The position numbers and the translations under genes were made by a program. A model generated the notes under the pieces. That model was not told the DNA's origin. It saw only the letters and a list, made by a program, of their open reading frames with translations, and made no database searches. Of a DNA stretch of 64,000 nucleotides, positions 33,963 to 43,554 are shown piece by piece. The number at the start of each line of letters is the position of its first letter. The stretch's first letter is position 1. Source of the DNA: Nocardioides sp. zg-1228 (GTDB taxonomy: Bacteria > Actinomycetota > Actinomycetes > Propionibacteriales > Nocardioidaceae); assembly GCF_017086465.1 (NCBI RefSeq), contig NZ_CP070961.1:434001-498000 (forward strand). The letters are read 5' to 3'.

Positions 33963-35434
33963 CCGTCGTGGACGAGGTGCTGCGCCCGGTGGTCGACGCC
34001 ATCGACGTGCCGACCGACCTGTTCGTCGCCGGTGCGTGGCGACCTGCCGGCACGGGCAACCGGCTGGAGGTGCACGACCCCTCCACCGGCTCGGTGCTCG
34101 CCACGGTCGCCGACGCCGACACCGCCGACGCCGTGGCCGCGGTCGACGCCGCGGCCGCTGCCGCCGCCGACTGGGCCGCCACGTCGCCCCGCTCGCGCGC
34201 CGACCTGTTGATGCGCGCCTTCCACCTGATGCTCGAGCGCAGCGAGGAGCTGGCGCTGCTCATCGCCCTGGAGAACGGCAAGTCGCTCGCCGACGCGCGC
34301 GGCGAGGTCGCCTACGCGGCGGAGTTCTTCCGCTGGTACGCCGAGGAGGGCGTCCGCCTGCGCGGACAGGTGGGCCACGCCCCGAGCGGGGCCAACCGGC
34401 TCCTGGTGACCTACCAGCCCGTCGGTGTCAGCGTGCTCGTCACGCCGTGGAACTTCCCGGCCGCGATGGCCACCCGCAAGATCGCGCCGGCGCTCGCCGC
34501 GGGCTGCACGACCGTGCTCAAGCCCGCCGCCGAGACCCCCCTGACGGCGCTGGCCGTGGCGGCGCTGCTGCAGGAGGCCGGCCTTCCCGACGGCGTCCTC
34601 AACGTCGTCACCACGTCCCGGCCCGGCCCCGTCGTGGAGGCGATGCTGACCGACCGGCGCACCCGGATGGTCTCCTTCACCGGCTCGACCGCGGTCGGCC
34701 GGGTGCTGCTGCGCACGGCCGCCGACAACGTCCTCAAGTGCGCGATGGAGCTCGGCGGCAACGCGCCGTTCGTCGTGCTGGCCGACGCCGACGTCGAGGC
34801 GGCGCTCGAGGGCGCGATGGTCGCCAAGATGCGCAACGGCGGCCAGGCGTGCACGGCCGCCAACCGCTTCTTCGTCCACTCCTCGGTCCACGACGAGTTC
34901 GTCGAGGGCCTCATCGCCCGGATGTCCGCGATCCGGGTCGGCCCGGGCCCCGACCCGGCCACCCAGTGCGGCCCGCTGATCAACGACCACGCCGTGCGCA
35001 AGGTCGACCACCTGGTCCGCGACGCCGTCTACCGCGGCGCCCGCGCCATGATCGGCGGCCGCCCCACCGGCGGGCCGGGCTCGTTCTACCCGCCCACCGT
35101 GCTGGTCGACGTGCCCGCCGACGCCCGGGTGCTGCACGAGGAGGTCTTCGGCCCGGTCGCCCCGGTGGTCCGCTTCGAGCGCGAGGAGGACCTGCTCCCG
35201 GTCGTCAACGACACCGATCTCGGCCTGGTCAGCTACCTCTACACCCGCGACCTCGCGCGCGGCCTCCGCCTCGCGGAGCGCCTGGAGAGCGGCATGGTCG
35301 GGCTCAACCGCGGTCTCGTCTCCGACCCCGCCGCGCCCTTCGGTGGCACCAAGCAGAGCGGTCTCGGCCGCGAGGGCAGCACCGAGGGCCTCCTCGAGTT
35401 CATGGAGGCCCAGTACGTCGCCACGTCCTGGTGA
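33959..35434 (+). CDS. NAD(P)-dependent aldehyde dehydrogenase (succinate-semialdehyde type)
   Basis: A 491-residue enzyme. The catalytic Cys is in NGGQACTAANRFFV and the Glu in CAMELGGNAPFVVL; VTPWNFPAAMATRKIAPALA is the cofactor signature, of the GabD-like branch. It overlaps the iron alcohol dehydrogenase gene (ATGA) and precedes the importer genes by 150 nt. It likely oxidises the aldehyde made by the upstream dehydrogenase; succinate semialdehyde is the family default, not proven here. Confidence 0.88.
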   Translation: MTVVDEVLRPVVDAIDVPTDLFVAGAWRPAGTGNRLEVHDPSTGSVLATVADADTADAVAAVDAAAAAAADWAATSPRSRADLLMRAFHLMLERSEELALLIALENGKSLADARGEVAYAAEFFRWYAEEGVRLRGQVGHAPSGANRLLVTYQPVGVSVLVTPWNFPAAMATRKIAPALAAGCTTVLKPAAETPLTALAVAALLQEAGLPDGVLNVVTTSRPGPVVEAMLTDRRTRMVSFTGSTAVGRVLLRTAADNVLKCAMELGGNAPFVVLADADVEAALEGAMVAKMRNGGQACTAANRFFVHSSVHDEFVEGLIARMSAIRVGPGPDPATQCGPLINDHAVRKVDHLVRDAVYRGARAMIGGRPTGGPGSFYPPTVLVDVPADARVLHEEVFGPVAPVVRFEREEDLLPVVNDTDLGLVSYLYTRDLARGLRLAERLESGMVGLNRGLVSDPAAPFGGTKQSGLGREGSTEGLLEFMEAQYVATSW

Positions 35435-35449
35435 CCGCACGACCAGTCC

Positions 35450-35568
35450 CACCACGCACCCACCCACCACGCACCCACCACCACGCACCCACCACCACGC
35501 AGTTGCACCACCCGTCTCGGCGCAGTCCCGGCACCACCCGATCACCCACCCGATCACCCATCCCGAGC
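35450..35568. repeat. Two short tandem repeats between the dehydrogenase and importer genes
   Basis: Pyrimidine-rich repeat units of ACCACGCACCC type fill about 35450-35500. A second repeat, GATCACCCACCC, runs about 35539-35565, followed by GGAAGCA twice, which also supplies the importer gene's ribosome site. No gene is seen here. The stretch is strongly strand-asymmetric (C/A-rich), so its RNA should stay unstructured. Confidence 0.75.
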
Positions 35569-35584
35569 AGGAAGCAGGAAGCAG

Positions 35585-37024
35585 ATGCGGCACCTACAGC
35601 GAGCGGGACGCAGGTCCCTCCCCGGACGGCAGGCACGCCTGGCCACGGCGGCCATCCTCGTGGCGACGGCCCTTGCGGCCTGCGGCGGCGGCGGCGGTGA
35701 CGGCGACGACGGCGACGCCGAGTCCGACGCCGGCGGTCCGGCGGCCCCGGCCACCATCCCCGAGCTCACCGACGACCCGCTGACGCTGAGCTTCATCTGG
35801 TTCGAGTGGCCCCCCGCCCAGGCGCTGGAGGACTTCGCCAACGCGGAGTACACCAAGGAGCGGCCCAACGTGACCATCGAGGTCAACACGGTGCCCAACG
35901 CCAACTGGCACGACGCGATGTTCACCCAGTTCGCGGCGCGCCAGACCGACTTCGACATCCCGATCCTCGACTCGCAGCACATCGGCGAGGCGGTGACCAA
36001 CGGCAACATCCTCGACCTCACCGACTTCGTCAACGAGAACATCGAGACCGACGCCTACGACCCCTACCTCCTCGCCGCCTACGGCCAGTACCCGCAGGCC
36101 GAGACCGGCCAGCGTGACGAGGACGCGAGCCTCTACGGCCTGCCGCTCCTGGGCGACACCTGGACGATGATCTACCGCAAGGACCTCATCGGCGAGGAGC
36201 CCCCGGAGACCTGGGACGAGATGATCGACGTCGCCCGCCAGTGTCAGGAGGACAACCCCGGCGTCAGCGGCCTGGCCTTCCACCAGGCCAACGGCTCCGA
36301 CGCCGCGGCGGTCACCTACAACACGGTCAACGGCGTCTACGGCGGCAACCTCTGGAACGCCGAGGACAAGACGATCGAGGGCATCATCAACGACGACGCC
36401 GGCCAGAAGGCCATGGACGTCCTGGTCAACGAGATGAAGCCGCTGACCGCCAAGGGCTCGGGCAACTGGTTCATCGACGAGGTCAACGCCGCGGTCGCCC
36501 AGGGCAAGGCCTGCATCGCCTTCCAGTGGATCGCCGCCGCCGGAGGCCTGGTCGACCCCGAGCAGTCGACGCTCGGCAAGACCCAGGACGAGATCCTCGA
36601 CAAGCTCGGCTTCGCCACGCTCCCCTCGCAGGAGACCGACCTGGTGCCGCTGGGCGGCATGGGCATGCACATCTCGGCCTACGCTCCCGAGGAGCGCCAG
36701 GCGGAGGCGCTCAACTTCATGAAGTGGTTCGAGCAGGCCGACATCCAGAAGAAGTGGGCCGCCGCCGGCGGCGTCCCCGCACGCACCGACGCCCTCGAGT
36801 CCTCGGAGTTCCTCGACGCCGGACCGTTCAACCAGGTCTACGCCGACTCGGTCACCCGGATGCGCGACATGTGGAACGTGCCCGAGTACGCCCGGCTCAT
36901 CGACATCGAGAACACCAACGTCAACGCCGCGCTCAACGGGGCCAAGGACCCCGAGCAGGCACTCGACGACATCGCCGCGGAGCAGCAGGAAGTGCTGGAC
37001 TCCGCGGGCGGCGGCGGGCTGTGA
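35585..37024 (+). CDS. ABC transporter sugar/polyol-binding lipoprotein
   Basis: A 479-residue extracellular solute-binding protein of family 1. The signal peptide has an Arg-rich start (RHLQRAGRRSLPGR) and lipobox LAAC near residue 33, then a Gly/Asp linker. The mature domain has LYGLPLLGDTWTMIYRKDLI, ETWDEMIDVARQCQED and CIAFQWIAAAGGLVDPEQS, as in maltose- and glycerol-type binding proteins. It delivers the substrate to the two permeases encoded next. Upstream dehydrogenases suggest an alcohol, polyol or sugar alcohol. Confidence 0.88.
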   Translation: MRHLQRAGRRSLPGRQARLATAAILVATALAACGGGGGDGDDGDAESDAGGPAAPATIPELTDDPLTLSFIWFEWPPAQALEDFANAEYTKERPNVTIEVNTVPNANWHDAMFTQFAARQTDFDIPILDSQHIGEAVTNGNILDLTDFVNENIETDAYDPYLLAAYGQYPQAETGQRDEDASLYGLPLLGDTWTMIYRKDLIGEEPPETWDEMIDVARQCQEDNPGVSGLAFHQANGSDAAAVTYNTVNGVYGGNLWNAEDKTIEGIINDDAGQKAMDVLVNEMKPLTAKGSGNWFIDEVNAAVAQGKACIAFQWIAAAGGLVDPEQSTLGKTQDEILDKLGFATLPSQETDLVPLGGMGMHISAYAPEERQAEALNFMKWFEQADIQKKWAAAGGVPARTDALESSEFLDAGPFNQVYADSVTRMRDMWNVPEYARLIDIENTNVNAALNGAKDPEQALDDIAAEQQEVLDSAGGGGL

Positions 37025-37033
37025 GCTGAACCC

Positions 37034-37972
37034 ATGACGACGACGAAGGACCACCCGGTGCAGGGGACGTCTCCGACGACCCCTGCACCGGGGGGTTCCC
37101 CCCGCCTGAGCGACCGCGGCCTGGCCGTGGCGTTCATCTCGCCGGCCCTGCTCCTGCTGCTCGCGATGTCGGTGTTCCCGCTGCTGTGGGCGCTCTACCT
37201 GTCCTTCACCGACTACTCGGCCACGCGCGACGTGCCCGCCGACTTCATCGGGTTCACGAACTACACCGACATCCTGACCTCCGACCAGGTCCACCAGCGG
37301 GCCCTGACGACGCTGCTCTACGTCGTCGGCGCGGTGGCGCTGCAGACCGTGCTGGGCTTCGCGATCGCCTACCTGATCTCGCGGAGGACTCGCGGGCGGG
37401 GGCTGCTGACCACGCTGTTCCTGGTGCCGATGATGCTGTCCCCGGTCGTGGTCGGGCTGTTCTGGAAGTTCATGCTCGACGCCCAGTTCGGCGTCATCAA
37501 CAGCATGCTCGGCTCCCTCGGCCTCGACCAGGTCGAGTGGCTGACCCGGCAGCGCACCGCGCTCATCTCGCTGATCGTCGTCGACACCTGGCAGTGGACG
37601 CCGTTCATCATGCTCATCGCGCTCGCCGGCCTCACCGCGGTCCCGAAGTACCTCTACGAGGCCGCCTCGATCGACCGGGCGTCGGAGTGGTTCCGCTTCC
37701 GCCACATCACCCTGCCGATGGTCTGGCCGCTGCTCCTCATCGCCATCATGTTCCGCGCGATCGAGGCGTTCCGGCTGTTCGACCTCGTCTACATCCTCAC
37801 CAGCGGCGGTCCAGGGGTCTCCACCGAGACGTTGTCGTTCCACGTCTACAAGGTCGCGTTCCTCGGTTTCAGCACCGGGACCGCGTCGGCCTACGGGATC
37901 CTCATGGTCCTCGTCGTCATCGTCCTCGCGCAGTTCTACCTGCGCTACCTCAACAAGCTGAAGGAGGGCTGA
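37034..37972 (+). CDS. ABC transporter permease, MalF-like
   Basis: A 312-residue membrane protein with six predicted segments, starting FISPALLLLLAMSVFPLLWA. The ATPase-contact EAA loop is LYEAASIDRASEWFRFRHIT. It pairs with the next permease to form the channel of the importer. Its stop shares one base with the next ATG (TGATG), showing tight coupling. Confidence 0.9.
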   Translation: MTTTKDHPVQGTSPTTPAPGGSPRLSDRGLAVAFISPALLLLLAMSVFPLLWALYLSFTDYSATRDVPADFIGFTNYTDILTSDQVHQRALTTLLYVVGAVALQTVLGFAIAYLISRRTRGRGLLTTLFLVPMMLSPVVVGLFWKFMLDAQFGVINSMLGSLGLDQVEWLTRQRTALISLIVVDTWQWTPFIMLIALAGLTAVPKYLYEAASIDRASEWFRFRHITLPMVWPLLLIAIMFRAIEAFRLFDLVYILTSGGPGVSTETLSFHVYKVAFLGFSTGTASAYGILMVLVVIVLAQFYLRYLNKLKEG

Positions 37973-38879
37973 TGGCCATCTCCATCGACGAGGCGGTGCC
38001 CGCTCCCACCACGGAGTCGTCGCCGCGCGCCCGGCGCAGCGGCGGCCGGGGCCGGATGGTGGTCGAGGTCCTGCTGCTGACCGCGCTGGCCGTGGCCATG
38101 CTCTTCCCGGTGATCTGGATGCTCGAGACGTCCATCAAGGAGAACCGCGACGTCTACGCGGTGCCCGCGAAGTTCTTCGGGTTCGACGTCACCCTCGACC
38201 ACTACAAGGACGTGTTCGTCGCGCCCGACGGCGGTCGCTCCGACCTGTCCGGGTCGTTCCTCAACTCCGTCATCGTGGCCGGTGCGTCGACCGTGCTGGC
38301 CACGGTGCTCGGGGTCCCCGCCGCGTGGGCCTACTCGCGCTTCACCCTGAAGGCGAAGAAGGACCAGCTCTTCTTCATCCTCTCGACCCGCTTCATGCCG
38401 CCCGTGGTGGTCGTGATCCCGATCTTCCTGATGTATCGCGAGCTGGGGCTCATCGACAGCAAGCTCGGGCTGATCCTCATCTACGCCGCCTTCAACGTGC
38501 CGTTCACCATCTGGATGATGAAGGGCTTCGTCGACGAGGTGCCCTCGGAGTACGAGGACGCGGCCATGCTCGACGGCTACACGCGGCTGCAGGCGTTCCA
38601 CAAGTTCACCCTGCCCCTGCTCATCCCCGGCATCGCCGCCACGGCGGTCTTCGCCCTGATCTTCTCCTGGAACGAGTTCGTGTTCGCCATCTTCCTCACC
38701 TCCAGCCAGGAGGTGCGCACCGCTCCTCCCGCCATCGCCGGGCTCATCGGCGGCACCACCGTCGACTGGGGCCTTGTGGCCGCGTCGGCCGTGGTGTTCG
38801 CCCTGCCGGTGCTCGTCTTCGCCTACCTGGTGCGCAAGCACCTCGTGGCCGGAGTGACCCTCGGGGCGGTGCGTCGCTG

Positions 38880-38880
<1 letters not shown>
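37972..38880 (+). CDS. ABC transporter permease, MalG-like
   Basis: A 302-residue membrane protein with six predicted segments (VEVLLLTALAVAMLFPVIWM first). The EAA loop is SEYEDAAMLDGYTRLQAFHK. MalG-type permeases run slightly shorter than MalF-type and lack the large periplasmic loop, as here. TGATG overlaps on both sides keep it in step with the other permease and the first ATPase. Confidence 0.9.
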
Positions 38881-39946
<1,066 letters not shown>

Positions 39947-39947
<1 letters not shown>

Positions 39948-41023
39948 TGGGAACCGTGTCAGCACACGGGCTGCGCAAGGCGTTCGGTGACGTGCAGGCG
40001 CTCGACGGCGTCTCCCTCGACGTGCCGGACGGGTCGTTCTTCGTGGTGCTCGGGCCCTCGGGCGCCGGCAAGACCACGACGCTGCGGGCGATCGCCGGGC
40101 TGGAGAGGCTCGACGGGGGCACGGTGCACCTCGACGGGCGCGACGCGACCCACGACACCCCGGCGGCCCGCGACCTCGCGATGGTGTTCCAGAGCTACGC
40201 CCTCTACCCCCGGCTCACGGCCTACGACAACATCGCCTCCCCGCTGCGGGCGCGCAAGGTGTCCTCCAGCGACATCTCGGCAGCGGTCGAGCAGGTGGCG
40301 GGGTTGCTGCACATCGAGCGACTCCTGCAGCGCCGGCCGGCGCAGATGTCCGGCGGCGAGCAGCAGCGCGTCGCGCTGGCCCGGGCGCTGGTCCGGCGGC
40401 CGCGGGCGTTCCTGATGGACGAGCCGCTCACCAACCTCGACCTCAAGCTGCGCGTCGAGATGCGCACCGAGCTCACCCGCATCCACCGCGCGCTCGGCGG
40501 CACCTTCCTCTACGTCACCAACGACCAGGTCGAGGCGCTGTCGATGGCCGACCAGGTGGCGGTGCTCCGGGAGGGACGGGTGCAGCAGGTCGGCACGCCC
40601 ACCGAGGTCTACGAGCGGCCCGCCAACCAGTGGGTGGCCGGCTTCGTCGGCAGCCCGCGCATCAGCCTGCTCGCCTGCCGCACCGAGGGCGACCGCCTCG
40701 TGGGCGAGCAGGGCTGGTCGCTGCCGCGCCCGCGGTGGACCACCGCGGAGGACGGGCGTCCGCTCCTCCTGGGCCTGCGCGCGGAGGACGTGTCGGTCGA
40801 GGAGCGCGGCGACGCCACGCTCGCCGGCGAGCTCTACGGGCTCGAGCCGCTCGGCGACCGCACGGTCGTCGACGTCAAGGTCGGCACCGAGATGGTCAAG
40901 GTCAAGGCCCGGCCGACGGTCACGGGCGTGCCGGGGGAGCGGGTCTCGGTGAGCGTCGACCTCGATCGCGCCCACATCTTCGACGCCGACACCGGCCTCG
41001 CGCTGTCGACGACGGGACGGTGA
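39947..41023 (+). CDS. ABC transporter ATPase (MalK/UgpC type) with H-loop Asn
   Basis: A 358-residue ATPase with Walker A GPSGAGKTTT, signature MSGGEQQRVALARAL and Walker B FLMDEPLTNLD, and a C-terminal OB-fold region. The switch (H-loop) His is replaced by Asn: FLYVTNDQVEALSM, codon AAC at 40520-40522. In ABC ATPases that His contacts the gamma-phosphate, so this site may turn over poorly. Paired with the canonical neighbour, it would give an asymmetric importer. It shares one base with the previous stop. Confidence 0.92.
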
Positions 41024-41032
41024 GCGCGGGGC

Positions 41033-41386
41033 TCAGGCGTCCCGCGGCACCGCGAGCAGGGTGTCGACGGCGCTCATGAACTCGCTCCGGTTGAACGGCT
41101 TGGGCAGGAAGTGGACGTGCTCGTCGCCCACGTCGAGGTCTCCCGACATGATCAGCACCTTGGTGGTCGGACTGGTGCGGCGCAGCTCCGCGGCGACCGC
41201 CAGTCCGGTCATCCGCGGCATGTGGTGGTCGACGACGACGAGGTCGAAGCGCTCCGCGGCGGCGCGGGTCAGGACCTGGGCGCCGTCGTCCACCACGATC
41301 ACCTCGTGGCCGGCCCGCTCGAGCACGTGACCGATGAAGTCGCGGATGTCGGGCTCGTCGTCCGCGACGAGGCTGCGCAGGGACAT
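41033..41386 (-). CDS. Single-domain response regulator (CheY-like)
   Basis: A 117-residue receiver domain only. It has the acidic pair in LVADDEPDIRDFIG, phospho-acceptor Asp in LVVVDHHMPRMTG, Ser/Thr in VLIMSGD and Lys in FLPKPFNRSEF. There is no output domain, so it signals by protein contact. It is divergent from the MASE1 histidine kinase gene, its probable partner, with 84 nt between. Confidence 0.9.
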   Translation of the reverse strand: MSLRSLVADDEPDIRDFIGHVLERAGHEVIVVDDGAQVLTRAAAERFDLVVVDHHMPRMTGLAVAAELRRTSPTTKVLIMSGDLDVGDEHVHFLPKPFNRSEFMSAVDTLLAVPRDA

Positions 41387-41470
41387 GGCAGCGAGTGTGG
41401 ACCCGACGACATGCCGCTGTCGCGCGCCTTCGACGTTTCCGGGACGGATCTGAGTCGTAGGCTCCTGCCC

Positions 41471-43435
41471 ATGACGAGGGGACTGTCGCCGCCGCGGGCG
41501 GTCGCCTTCGCCGCGGCGTACGCCGTGCTCACCGTCGTCGGACGGATGACCGCCGTCGAGGACCAGGTCGTCAGCCTGATCTGGCCGGGCTCCGGGGTGG
41601 CGCTGCTGTGGCTGCTCGCCGAGTCGCCCCGCCGCGCCAGACGGGTGCTCGCGCCGCTGGGCGCCATCCACGTCGCCGTGGTGATCGCGACCGGCGTCTC
41701 GCCCGTGGTCGGCCTCTTCGGGGGCGCGTCGGTCGTCATCCAGACCGGCGTGACCGTGCTGCTGTTGCGCCGGTGGTGCCCGACGATGCTGGGCACCGGC
41801 GGGACCGCCAGCATCCGCTCGCCGCGCAACCTGGCCGCGACCGCCGCGGCGGCGGCCGTCGGGTGCGCCCTCGGCGCCCTGGTCGGCACGCTCGGGCTCT
41901 GGGTCGACGGCTCGCCGGTGACGGCGGTGACGCCGCTGGCGTGGTTCGCCCGCCACATCACCGGGGTGCTCACCGTGGGGGCGGTGGGCCACCTGGCGTG
42001 GGAGTGGCGCACGCAGCCCATCTCGGCCCGTATCCACGGCGGCACCAGCGGGGAGCTGGCGCTGGTGTGGGTGGTCTCGGTGGCCATGACCGTCGTGCTG
42101 TTCCTGCAGCCCTACCCCATCGTCTTCCTCGTCATCGCGTTCGCCGTGTGGTCCGCGGCCCGCTTCCCGACGTTCCCGGCGGCGCTGCACTGCCTCGCCC
42201 TCGGCGTCATCGCGCTCACCCTCAGCCTCACCGGCCGCGGGCCCTTCGCCACCATCGACGACCTGGTCGACCAGGTCCTGGTGTCGCAGCTCTTCATGGT
42301 CGCCGTGCTGGTCACGGGCCTGGCCGTCGGGGCGCTCAGCGACCGGGTCGACGAGTCCTACGCGGCCGAGACCGCCGCGCGCGCAGAGGCGGACGAGCAG
42401 GCCGAGCTGCTCGCCGAGATGACCGAGAGCATGGACGAAGGGCTCGTCGTGCTCGACCCGCAGGGACGCGTCGAGCGCAGCAACGGCGCCAGCCGCCGCC
42501 TCGCCCACCGGGTCAGCCCCGGGGCGAGCGACACGGACGCCCTCGCCCACCTCGTGGCGGAGCTGCGAGACCCCGACCCGGCCCGCACCGGCGCCGCCCG
42601 GGCCGAGCTCGGCGTCGGCGACGTGGTGATCCCCCTGCGCAGCGGCGAGGAGGTCGTGGTGGCGGTGTCGCAGGCCGAGCTCTCGCGGACCACCGGCAGC
42701 CCACACGTGCTGCTGGTGCTGCGCGAGGTCACCGAGCACCGCTCCGGCCTGCGCCCGCTGGCGGGGTTCGCCTCGACCGCCGCCCACGACCTGCGCGGGC
42801 CGCTCTCGGCCGTCCGGTCGTGGCTCTCCCTCGCCGCCGACGACCTCGAGCCCGGCTCCGACGCCCTGGAGCCGCTGCGCCGGGCCGAGCGGGCGGCCGC
42901 GCAGATGGGCGAGCTGATCGGCGACCTGCTCGAGCACGCCCTCGCGGAGTCCGGCGAGCTCGCGGCCCGCGACGTGCCGCTGTCCGGTCCCGGCGGGGTC
43001 CTCGACCAGGTGTCCGGGATGCTCGGCCCCGACGACGTGCTCGAGGCCGCCCCCGACCTACCGTCGGTGCACGCCGATCCCGTCGCCCTTCGCCAGCTGG
43101 TCGGCAACCTCGTCGGCAACGCCGTCAAGTACGCCCGGCCCGGCGAGCCCGCCTCGATCACCGTGCGCGGGTGGCGGCAGGGCTCGCGCGTCGTCGTCGA
43201 GATCGAGGACCGTGGCGTCGGGGTCGAGGACGACGAGCGCGCGCTCATCTTCCAGCGCTTCCACCGCAGCGGGGCCGTCCGCGCCCACTTCCGCGGCACC
43301 GGCATGGGCCTGTCGATCTGCCAGACGATCGTCCAGCGCCACGGCGGCTCCATCGAGTGCCTGCCCACCCCGCCCGGGGCCGGCACGGTCTTCCGCTTCG
43401 ACCTGCCGGCGGCGGGGGCTCCCGGCGGCGGCTGA
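41471..43435 (+). CDS. MASE1-type membrane histidine kinase
   Basis: A 654-residue sensor kinase. The first 300 residues hold about eight membrane segments of the MASE1 type (VVSLIWPGSGVALLWLLAES first). A PAS-like region follows (MDEGLVVLDPQGRVERSNG). The HisKA phospho-acceptor is in STAAHDLRGPLSAV, then the HATPase with N box LVGNLVGNAVKYARPG, G1 EDRGVGVEDDE and G2 RGTGMGLSIC. The signal is unknown. It is divergent from the single-domain response regulator. It ends 26 nt before a long hairpin. Confidence 0.92.
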   Translation: MTRGLSPPRAVAFAAAYAVLTVVGRMTAVEDQVVSLIWPGSGVALLWLLAESPRRARRVLAPLGAIHVAVVIATGVSPVVGLFGGASVVIQTGVTVLLLRRWCPTMLGTGGTASIRSPRNLAATAAAAAVGCALGALVGTLGLWVDGSPVTAVTPLAWFARHITGVLTVGAVGHLAWEWRTQPISARIHGGTSGELALVWVVSVAMTVVLFLQPYPIVFLVIAFAVWSAARFPTFPAALHCLALGVIALTLSLTGRGPFATIDDLVDQVLVSQLFMVAVLVTGLAVGALSDRVDESYAAETAARAEADEQAELLAEMTESMDEGLVVLDPQGRVERSNGASRRLAHRVSPGASDTDALAHLVAELRDPDPARTGAARAELGVGDVVIPLRSGEEVVVAVSQAELSRTTGSPHVLLVLREVTEHRSGLRPLAGFASTAAHDLRGPLSAVRSWLSLAADDLEPGSDALEPLRRAERAAAQMGELIGDLLEHALAESGELAARDVPLSGPGGVLDQVSGMLGPDDVLEAAPDLPSVHADPVALRQLVGNLVGNAVKYARPGEPASITVRGWRQGSRVVVEIEDRGVGVEDDERALIFQRFHRSGAVRAHFRGTGMGLSICQTIVQRHGGSIECLPTPPGAGTVFRFDLPAAGAPGGG

Positions 43436-43460
43436 CCTGCCTCGGCTGACCGGCGCCGGC

Positions 43461-43542
43461 TCATCAAGGTATGCAGCCGAACCCGCACTTCCCGGCCTGA
43501 GTTCATCGTGGGAGGTGCGGGTTGGCCGACATACCTTGATGA
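43461..43542. repeat. 82-nt inverted repeat between convergent genes
   Basis: 33-nt arms (43461-43493 and 43510-43542) match at 28 of 33 positions around a 16-nt loop. The outer 13 nt (TCATCAAGGTATG with CATACCTTGATGA) and an inner block (AACCCGCACTTCCC with GGGAGGTGCGGGTT, one mismatch) pair best. It can form a long hairpin in either transcript. The outer arms are AT-richer than the surroundings. It could be a bidirectional terminator or a small palindromic mobile repeat. Confidence 0.85.
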
Positions 43543-43554
43543 ACCGTCAGCGGG

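Noticed and set aside
32459..35434. A 991-codon open frame ending in the aldehyde dehydrogenase
   Set aside because: Only the part from 33959 is family sequence; the rest is a shadow of the alcohol dehydrogenase gene in another frame.
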